DNA from: Oscillospiraceae bacterium
Lineage (GTDB): Bacteria > Bacillota > Clostridia > Oscillospirales > Ruminococcaceae
Direction: 5' to 3'
NCBI GenBank assembly: GCA_031285645.1
Contig: JAITVU010000229.1
Location: 1 to 10,767 of the forward strand
Length of the DNA: 10,767 bases
Of the stretch, positions 5,878 through 10,767 are shown in pieces. The first letter of the stretch is position 1. The number at the start of each line of letters is the position of its first letter. Below the pieces are notes generated by a model. The model did no database searches. It was not told the origin of the DNA and was given only the letters and a program-made list of their open reading frames with translations. The translations under genes and the position numbers were made by a program.

Positions 5878-7020
5878 TTATTGTTCCGGGCGTATATCGC
5901 CATTGATGATTTTAGCCCCGTTCAGCGTGAGCACAACATGATGGGACAGGTTAACGGCGTCAACCCGGTTGCGGCCCGCCTGTTTTGCCCGGTACAGACA
6001 CTTGTCCGCCTGTTTGATGCATTCGTTCACATCAAGGCCCATGCAGCCGGATACGCCGCCGATGCTGATTGTAACATGGACGACCGCTCCGTTTTCAATA
6101 TGAAACGCGGCTTCTTCAATAGTTTTGCGTAAACGCTGCAGGGTACTCTCAAACATTTCATGATCTATACGGGGTAATACAACAACAAATTCTTCGCCGC
6201 CCCAGCGATAAACGCGGTCAAGCGGGCGTATATGATCCTTTAAAATACCGGCGAGTTCCCTGAGCACACCGTCGCCAACCGTATGACCATACGCGTCATT
6301 GATATTTTTAAAATGATCCACATCCACAACCGCGTAGGACAGAGAGCCGGCGTTATTCTCCTGCTCGACGTCCCGCTGAAAAGCATAGCGGTTGCCCACT
6401 CCCGTCAGCGAATCCGTGAAGGCGTGCAATCTGAGCTTGCCGTTCATCTCAACGAGGCGCTTTTGTGTCTGAGAGCGCACAAGTTCGCTGATCCAGGCGC
6501 ACAGAACAACAAATGATATTAAAACGGGAAAACGGTAACGGAAAGACTGTGTATACTGAAAATCCAGCATTCCATACAGCGGTGTCAGCAACATAACAAA
6601 AACCTGGAATAAAAGCGCTATATTGAACATGCGCGCCGTCATCCGGTCCGCTATCAAAAACGTAAATGCGGCAAAAACACACAGCCATACGGGGCTGAAA
6701 CCCTCAGCCCCGCCCGTATAGAGAAAGAAACCGGAAAGAAGCCATGCGCCTGAGAAGACAATCACCGTACTGATTTTAAGAATATTTCGGCGCAGCAAAA
6801 GAAGCAGCGCCATAACCACAAAAACGGCGAACATAAGCAATGTGATCAGCATCAGGCCGTAATTGCCCCCAACACCGTTTATGGCGGACAATGCAAGCGA
6901 TACCACGCCGATAGCCAGGTAAAACAGCATATTGATTGTACGTAAACGCGCCTTTTCATCGACGCATATATCGTCCCATCTGTCAAGATATATTGAAGAA
7001 AAGGATTTGGATTCCTTCAA
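5878..7020 (-). CDS. Membrane-anchored GGDEF diguanylate cyclase
   Basis: Makes the second messenger c-di-GMP from two GTP. The N-terminal half has about six hydrophobic segments (roughly 30-48, 53-76, 81-101, 108-124, 130-150, 163-180), with no named sensor domain I can assign. The catalytic GGDEF domain begins with DSLTGVGNRYAF (203-214) and contains the metal-binding region VVDVDHFKNIND (231-242, Asp233), the active GGEEF signature (274-278), and the inhibitory RxxD site RPLD (265-268) five residues before it, so product feedback inhibition is expected. The start is placed at TTG 7020 because AAAGGAGG (7029-7036) lies eight bases upstream, giving 380 residues. A 15-codon extension to TTG 7065 would encode that ribosome site and has none of its own. 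It is monocistronic, with its own promoter at 7112-7140. Confidence 0.95.
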   Translation of the reverse strand: MKESKSFSSIYLDRWDDICVDEKARLRTINMLFYLAIGVVSLALSAINGVGGNYGLMLITLLMFAVFVVMALLLLLRRNILKISTVIVFSGAWLLSGFFLYTGGAEGFSPVWLCVFAAFTFLIADRMTARMFNIALLFQVFVMLLTPLYGMLDFQYTQSFRYRFPVLISFVVLCAWISELVRSQTQKRLVEMNGKLRLHAFTDSLTGVGNRYAFQRDVEQENNAGSLSYAVVDVDHFKNINDAYGHTVGDGVLRELAGILKDHIRPLDRVYRWGGEEFVVVLPRIDHEMFESTLQRLRKTIEEAAFHIENGAVVHVTISIGGVSGCMGLDVNECIKQADKCLYRAKQAGRNRVDAVNLSHHVVLTLNGAKIINGDIRPEQ

Positions 7021-7028
7021 TAACGAAT

Positions 7029-7036
7029 CCTCCTTT
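7029..7036 (-). promoter_or_regulatory. Ribosome binding site setting a TTG start for the GGDEF gene
   Basis: Minus-strand AAAGGAGG is eight bases before TTG at 7020-7018. It argues for translation starting at MKESKSFSS and not at the upstream in-frame TTG at 7065. Confidence 0.8.
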
Positions 7037-7111
7037 TTAATATGTTCTATAGTTATATAAGACAATATGCGAAAAAATTCCCGGTCTCAAAAACTCAGGT
7101 ATTTATTAATT

Positions 7112-7140
7112 ATATTATCACTTTTATAACTGGAATACAA
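7112..7140 (-). promoter_or_regulatory. Probable promoter of the GGDEF gene
   Basis: Minus strand: TTGTAT (7135-7140), a 17-base spacer, and TAATAT (7112-7117) preceded by TGA, giving an extended -10. The predicted leader is about 85 bases. No c-di-GMP riboswitch was recognised in it. An overlapping TATAAT two to three bases downstream could be used instead. Confidence 0.5.
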
Positions 7141-7294
7141 GTATAATTTGCGAATAAACTTTATCCCATATAAAGCCATGATATGAATTTTTTCCCTTTT
7201 TCCGGTCACATTGTCTTTGTGATGTTCAGTTTCACATTTCACTATATGAAAATCCTGATTTCTTGTGAGACTGCGCCAATTTTTTACCCAAACC

Positions 7295-7396
7295 CCAAAC
7301 ACCGCAAATCCACCATGGCGGTTCGCCGCCATGGCAAACCGTCCGCCCGCGGGCGATTTGGCGCCGCGCTTTAAAAAAGCGCGGCGGATTTGCGGC
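7295..7396 (-). repeat. Dispersed palindromic intergenic element, copy 2 (inverted)
   Basis: The inverted, longer counterpart of the element at 913-976. The outer arms CCGCAAATCC (7302-7311) and GGATTTGCGG (7386-7395) pair over 10 bp. Inside are three hairpins: CCATGGCGG-TTCG-CCGCCATGG (7313-7334), the palindrome CGCCCGCGGGCG (7344-7355), and GCCGCGCTTT-AAA-AAAGCGCGGC (7363-7385). The shared GGCGG/CCGCC core stem carries different but still complementary outer pairs in the two copies. The open frames that cross it on both strands are by-products of the repeat. It lies between the GGDEF promoter and the cofE-like gene's terminator. Confidence 0.75.
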
Positions 7397-7474
7397 ACGT
7401 CGGATTTACCTGCAACAACTTCTCAACCACGAGATCATCTGTTAAGCGAAATCTACTGTTGCCGCACCCGTCAG

Positions 7475-7557
7475 CCGCCCTCAGACATGCGGCAAAGCCG
7501 CATGCTTTAAAACAGCCTCAAAGACTGTTTTAAAGTGACAGGTATAGCTCTGGGCGG
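7475..7557. repeat. Two-hairpin intergenic module with a closing stem
   Basis: CATGCGGC-AAA-GCCGCATG (7486-7504) is followed without a gap by CTTTAAAACAG/CTGTTTTAAAG (7505-7515 with 7525-7535, nine-base loop). CCGCCC (7475-7480) and GGGCGG (7552-7557), extended by AGA/TCT (7483-7485 with 7549-7551), can close around both. The order, a GC-rich AAA-loop hairpin then an 11-bp TTTAAAA hairpin, repeats that of hairpins E and F at 5677-5722. Together with the element at 7295-7396 and the terminator at 7584, it accounts for most of the 7021-7658 gap; no gene is seen there. Confidence 0.65.
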
Positions 7558-7583
7558 TCAGCAGTACCGCGATGAGTTTCGAA

Positions 7584-7611
7584 AAAAAGAGCGGCTACTG
7601 CCGCTCTTTTT
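7584..7611 (-). terminator. Intrinsic terminator of the cofE-like gene
   Basis: A 12-bp stem AAAAAGAGCGGC/GCCGCTCTTTTT (7584-7595 with 7600-7611), loop TACT, is followed on the minus strand by further T residues (seven A on the plus strand at 7582-7588). It lies 48 bases beyond the minus-strand stop at 7659. The symmetrical A/T flanks would let it work on the plus strand too, but no plus-strand gene ends here. Confidence 0.85.
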
Positions 7612-7658
7612 GCCATACGCTTTGTCAAACCGATTATTTCGGGCAACCGCGCGATTGA

Positions 7659-8837
7659 TCAAGACGCGAAATTCGTGAAGTATCCCTTGATAAAAATAAC
7701 AGGTGTTCCGCGGTCGCCGCTGCCGCTGACAAGGTCACACAAGCTGCCGATCAAGTCCGTGTAACGCCTTGGCGTCGTCCCCTGCGCGGTCATGGAGCCC
7801 ACCAGATTGCTGTCCTTGCCGCGAATCTTCGTCTTCATCGCTTCGGCAAGCGCATCCCCGCTCAGGCCCGCCAGTTCGTTGTCGGCGAAATATTTCATTT
7901 TGATTTCATTGGGTGTCCCTGAAAGCCGCTGTGTAAACGACGGCGAAACGACGGGGTCGGCAAGCTCCCATATACCCCCGACAGGGTCCTTAAAACAGCC
8001 ATCGCCGTAAATAAGCACCTCGATATCCTTGCCTGTCCGCGCTTTCATCTCCCGCTGCACACCCGTAACAACCGGCTCACAGTCACGGGGAAAAAGCTTG
8101 ACGGAATCTTCTGTCGCCATGTTGGAGCCCAGCAATCCGTATTCCCTGTTGTAGCCGCTGCCGTCAACACTCTCGGACAGAATATCCTCCAATGTGCAGA
8201 CACGCGCCCCGCCCTTGTTTTTTACGATTCGGCTGGTCCGCCGCCTGGTATGGATATCACAGCACAGGACATTTTTAGTGTAGTTAAGAATATAAGCCGG
8301 GTCATTCGAAAATACAACCTCGATATGATCACCAAAGCTTTTATACACATCAATATAGTCCACCCCCGTGAAGGGATGCACCGTTTCATTTCCAAACATG
8401 GCCCTGAATCCGGCTTCGTCAAAACTGTCGCTGTAGGGATTCACGCCCTTTTCGTCCAGCTGATCCATTGAGACAAGGGCGTTGCCCACCTCGTCGGCCG
8501 GGTACGACAGCTGAATCGTGAGCTTCCTGCAGCCCATCGCAATGGCCTTGAGCAAAACGGAAAAGCGGTTGCGGCTGAGAATCGGCGAAACGATTCCCAG
8601 ATCCTCGCCGCCAAATTTATTTTTTATATCCGCGGCAATTTGCGCGCAGGTGGCGTAATTGCCCTGTGTCCGCGCAACAACGGATTCGGTAATGCCGATG
8701 ATATCCCCGTCGTCGATCATAAAACCCTCGCCCTTTGACGCGGCCATAATGCTGTCGCACACACCCGACACCAAATCGTCGCCCTGTTTGTAAATCGGGG
8801 AAATAATGCCCCTTGCCGTCACACCCGTATAATTCAT
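7659..8837 (-). CDS. F420-0:gamma-glutamyl ligase (CofE)-family protein, role unknown
   Basis: A 392-residue protein whose first part resembles the CofE/FbiB N-terminal ligase family, which adds glutamate to coenzyme F420-0 using GTP. Supporting segments are TARGIISPIYKQGDDL (7-22) and EGFMIDDGDIIGITESVVARTQGNYAT (roughly 37-63), matching the family pattern of an early P-x-I-x-x-GDDL and a DGD-vvv-SE-KVVA-type strand. It is longer than archaeal CofE (about 250 residues), and the C-terminal part from about 240 (LIYGDGCFKDPVGGIWELADPVV) has no domain I can name. No other F420 gene is in view, so the substrate may differ. The start is ATG 8837, preceded by GGAGAG (8843-8848) five bases away; the frame extends to 8954 but that would cover the promoter. 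It is divergent from a LysR gene and ends at a terminator. Confidence 0.75.
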   Translation of the reverse strand: MNYTGVTARGIISPIYKQGDDLVSGVCDSIMAASKGEGFMIDDGDIIGITESVVARTQGNYATCAQIAADIKNKFGGEDLGIVSPILSRNRFSVLLKAIAMGCRKLTIQLSYPADEVGNALVSMDQLDEKGVNPYSDSFDEAGFRAMFGNETVHPFTGVDYIDVYKSFGDHIEVVFSNDPAYILNYTKNVLCCDIHTRRRTSRIVKNKGGARVCTLEDILSESVDGSGYNREYGLLGSNMATEDSVKLFPRDCEPVVTGVQREMKARTGKDIEVLIYGDGCFKDPVGGIWELADPVVSPSFTQRLSGTPNEIKMKYFADNELAGLSGDALAEAMKTKIRGKDSNLVGSMTAQGTTPRRYTDLIGSLCDLVSGSGDRGTPVIFIKGYFTNFAS

Positions 8838-8883
8838 TTTTGCTCTCCATTTCATAATACGACTTAAGACGCGTATCGGATTG

Positions 8884-8920
8884 CGGTGGGTGAAGCGCTC
8901 ACGATTTGACTTCACCACCG
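8884..8920 (-). promoter_or_regulatory. Hairpin at the predicted 5' end of the cofE-like mRNA
   Basis: CGGTGG and TGAAG (8884-8889 and 8891-8895, with one bulged G) pair with CTTCACCACCG (8910-8920), 11 bp in all. The promoter at 8926-8954 predicts a transcription start near 8919, so this stem would form the first bases of the message. It could protect the mRNA from 5'-end decay, or it could be a second protein site. Confidence 0.5.
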
Positions 8921-8925
8921 TTCTT

Positions 8926-8954
8926 ATTATAAAATAGCCGTAATCATTAGTCAA
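8926..8954 (-). promoter_or_regulatory. Strong sigma-A-type promoter of the cofE-like gene
   Basis: Minus strand: TTGACT (8949-8954, 5/6), a 17-base spacer, TATAAT (8926-8931, 6/6). The best promoter match in the window. Its -35 box is inside the inverted repeat at 8942-8964. The predicted leader is about 80 bases. Confidence 0.8.
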
Positions 8955-8964
8955 ATTAATGATT
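8942..8964. promoter_or_regulatory. Inverted-repeat operator, likely bound by the divergent LysR protein
   Basis: AATCATTA (8942-8949), seven bases, TAATGATT (8957-8964): perfect 8-bp arms containing the T-N11-A arrangement typical of LysR-family boxes. It lies between the divergent genes, 40 bases before the LysR start, and covers the -35 of the cofE-like promoter. That position fits negative autoregulation or repression better than classical activation from about -65. The binding partner is inferred from context. Confidence 0.65.
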
Positions 8965-9004
8965 CTTATATTTTTTATTAATGTATCTAATTCAAGGAGT
9001 TTTT

Positions 9005-9895
9005 ATGACAAATCTGGAGCACTACAAAGCCTTTGCCAAGGTCTGCGAAACCGGCAGCTTCACTTTGGCGGCGCAGGCGCTCTTCTTAACGCAGTCCGCC
9101 GTCAGCCAGTCCATCCGGCAGCTGGAGGATTATCTCGGCGCGCAGCTCTTTATCCGCTCGTCCAAAGGCGTTTCACTGACGGAAGCGGGCGAAATCCTGT
9201 TTGATCACGTGGGCGGCATTGCGGACACCGTCACGGCCGCCGAACAGCACATCGCCCGGCTGAAAGGGCTTGAAGAGGGCGCGCTGAACATAGGCGCCAG
9301 CGATACACTGTGCCGCCATCTCCTTCTCCCCTTTCTCACCGAGTTCCAGCGCCGATACCCCGGCATTGATATCAGGATCACCAACCGGACTTCGGGGGAA
9401 ACCGCGGATTTAATCCGGCAGGGCAAAGCCGATATCGGCTTTGTCAATCTCCCGCTCGAGCAGGCCCGGGGGCTCGTCGTCAAAGAACTAAAGCCTGTTC
9501 ACGACTGTTTTATCTGCGGTGAAAAATATTTTGGATCTTTTAACACCCCCATACACTTACAGGAGCTGGCGCGTTATCCCCTGCTGATGCTCGAGGGGCT
9601 CAGCGCCACCAGGCGCTATCTTGATCAATACCTGCTTGCGAACAACATCAGCCTCAAGCCCCAGATCGAGCTTGGCAGCCTTGATTTGCTCATTGCGTTC
9701 GCGCGCAATAATTTCGGCATCGCCGCCGTGACGAGAGAATTTCTCGGCGACGCCCTTGACGGCGGCATGCTGAGGGTCATCACGCTCAAAAAAGAAATAC
9801 CCGCAAGGCATATCGGGATGATGACCAAAAAAGGCATCCCTCTATCCTTTGCGGGCCGTGAATTTACTCAAATGCTGCCCAGCGGCGGGGCGTGA
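9005..9895 (+). CDS. LysR-type transcriptional regulator
   Basis: A 296-residue LysR-family regulator. The winged helix-turn-helix occupies residues 1-60: LEHYKAFAKVCETGSFTLAA then LTQSAVSQSIRQLEDYLGAQLFIRSSKGVSLTEAG, the family signature. A linker helix and a periplasmic-binding-protein-like effector domain (about 88-290) follow, with GALNIGASDTLCRHLLLP and DIGFVNLP typical of the fold. The effector is unknown. The start is ATG 9005, five bases after AAGGAG (8994-8999); the frame opens earlier, at 8981, without a ribosome site. It is divergent from the cofE-like gene and separated from it by an operator-like inverted repeat, so control of that gene and of itself is the simplest reading. No clear promoter of its own could be assigned. 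Confidence 0.95.
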   Translation: MTNLEHYKAFAKVCETGSFTLAAQALFLTQSAVSQSIRQLEDYLGAQLFIRSSKGVSLTEAGEILFDHVGGIADTVTAAEQHIARLKGLEEGALNIGASDTLCRHLLLPFLTEFQRRYPGIDIRITNRTSGETADLIRQGKADIGFVNLPLEQARGLVVKELKPVHDCFICGEKYFGSFNTPIHLQELARYPLLMLEGLSATRRYLDQYLLANNISLKPQIELGSLDLLIAFARNNFGIAAVTREFLGDALDGGMLRVITLKKEIPARHIGMMTKKGIPLSFAGREFTQMLPSGGA

Positions 9896-10767
9896 CTACG
9901 CGCCGATATCGGCGACACCCCATTGGCCCTTATCCTTTATCCAGGCCATGCCATTGTAAACGGGGCGGATCGCTTCGTATTCAAACGGAATCACGATACC
10001 GCCGTTCACATCAAGCAGGCCGTATTGGCCTTGTTTTTTGACCGCGACATAATCTCCGGTGAAATCATAGATCTCCTGCGTGTAGAGATCGTGTTCCGAA
10101 CCGCTTTTAAGCACACTGTTGTGTACGGCGTCGTATTCAAACGGGATGATCAGGTTGCCTTTCGTGTCAATATAGCCCCACTTCCCATCCTTCCTCACGG
10201 CGGCCCTGTCGCACCAGAAGCCAAGGGCGCGGTCAAACTGGAACGGGATGACAAGCGTCTTTTCATTTTCCGCAAAACCGTATACATCCATGTAATCGAC
10301 GTCATAGCCATACATCGTCTCCGGGTTTTCGCTCACTTCGGCGGCGCGCACCGGAAAAATAAAGTCCGGCGCGTACTGCTCCGCAAAGAGGCTGTCCGTG
10401 GCGACATCCCAGACAAAATCGTACAGGGAACCGCCGTGACCGCCGTGTTCTCCCGTGATTTGGTAGTTCTCGTCCAGTTCATACCTGTCCGCCGTTATGA
10501 TCCCGCAAAGGCATTCGTCTATATGGGCGTATTGGATATCCAGAACAATGTTGCCGTCGTAATCAATCAGTCCGCATTGCCCGCCCTGTTCAATCCTGTT
10601 GACGGGCGCGTAGGCAAAGCATGAAAACGGCGAATACGAGGACATGGGCTGTATGTCGTCGGCCAGGACGGACGGCGCCAATAGCCAGTTAATGCCCGAT
10701 TCCGGCGCCGGTTCATTCTCCTGCGACTCCGGCCGGGAAGCCGAATCCGGCGGCGCGCTTTCTTCCC
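9896..10767 (-). CDS. WG-repeat protein, C-terminal part (runs off right edge)
   Basis: The last 289 complete codons of a protein with WG (beta-strand-turn) repeats. Near the C-terminus are KDGKWGYIDTKGNLIIPFEYD, KQGQYGLLDVNGGIVIPFEYE and KDKGQWGVADIGA, with a more divergent unit GGQCGLIDYDGNIVLDIQY earlier. Ahead of the repeats is a Pro/Glu/Ser-rich linker (for example SQENEPAPESG), suggesting a flexible stalk after an N-terminal anchor or domain outside the window. The frame is open to the window edge, so a start at TTG 10681 would be artificial. WG proteins are often surface or peptidoglycan-associated, but their roles are mostly unknown. Its TAG stop directly abuts the LysR TGA stop. Confidence 0.85.
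   Translation of the reverse strand, partial: EESAPPDSASRPESQENEPAPESGINWLLAPSVLADDIQPMSSYSPFSCFAYAPVNRIEQGGQCGLIDYDGNIVLDIQYAHIDECLCGIITADRYELDENYQITGEHGGHGGSLYDFVWDVATDSLFAEQYAPDFIFPVRAAEVSENPETMYGYDVDYMDVYGFAENEKTLVIPFQFDRALGFWCDRAAVRKDGKWGYIDTKGNLIIPFEYDAVHNSVLKSGSEHDLYTQEIYDFTGDYVAVKKQGQYGLLDVNGGIVIPFEYEAIRPVYNGMAWIKDKGQWGVADIGA
9901..9914. terminator. Perfect palindrome at the LysR/WG-gene convergent junction
   Basis: CGCCGATATCGGCG lies within the last codons of the WG-repeat gene and just after the LysR stop. With zero bases between the two stops it is the only hairpin placed to mark transcript ends in either direction. Neither side has a T-run, so termination is a weak inference. 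Confidence 0.3.

Noticed and set aside
7021..7130. c-di-GMP riboswitch in the GGDEF leader
   Set aside because: The roughly 85-base AT-rich leader shows no GEMM-type conserved core or paired helices.
7087..7398. Minus-strand frame of about 100 codons in the gap upstream of the GGDEF gene
   Set aside because: Most of its length is translated palindromic repeat. A similar peptide appears by chance in the other copy near 900-990 because the DNA is shared, and it overlaps the promoter.
9923..10624. Plus-strand open frame opposite the WG-repeat gene
   Set aside because: The minus strand shows clear WG repeats; the plus frame is an uninterrupted shadow without a recognisable family.

Overview
The window looks like chromosomal DNA of a Gram-positive Clostridia-type Firmicute. 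Three things point there: the order miaB - YlbF-family gene - mutS (Bacillus subtilis has miaB-ymcA-cotE-mutS), strong AGGAGG-type ribosome sites with two TTG starts, and good sigma-A-like promoters. The genus cannot be named from sequence alone. No rRNA, tRNA, CRISPR array, transposase or phage gene was seen.

Layout. Positions 1-2970 (minus strand) hold a conserved RNA-modification/DNA-repair cluster: miaB, then a small Cys-tailed YlbF-family protein, then mutS, which runs off the left edge. A 331-base gap (2971-3301) carries two back-to-back promoters, one firing left into miaB and one right into a nitroreductase. Positions 3302-5466 (plus strand) hold nitroreductase, beta-lactamase-fold serine hydrolase and a VOC/glyoxalase-fold protein. 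The only clear intrinsic terminator follows the third gene, so the three may share a transcript. Positions 5878-7020 (minus) encode a membrane diguanylate cyclase with intact GGEEF and RxxD sites. Positions 7659-8837 (minus) encode a homologue of F420-0:gamma-glutamyl ligase (CofE family), divergent from a LysR-type regulator (9005-9895). Their shared control region has an inverted-repeat operator covering the -35 box of the cofE-like promoter, and a hairpin predicted at the extreme 5' end of that transcript. The right end (9896-10767, minus) is the C-terminal part of a WG-repeat protein whose stop codon directly abuts the LysR stop.

The least ordinary content is between genes. The gaps at 855-1133, 5467-5877 and 7021-7658 are packed with short perfect hairpins, many with three-base loops. 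Two gaps share a recognisable dispersed element (913-976 and, inverted, 7295-7396) whose inner stem differs by compensating changes. Two gaps also share a module in which a GC-rich hairpin with an AAA loop is followed directly by an 11-bp TTTAAAA-type hairpin (5677-5722 and 7486-7535). One of these sits inside a closed three-hairpin, cloverleaf-like fold (5655-5731). These look like a family of structured intergenic repeats, and they are the best candidates here for something undescribed. No new multi-gene system is evident from the coding content.
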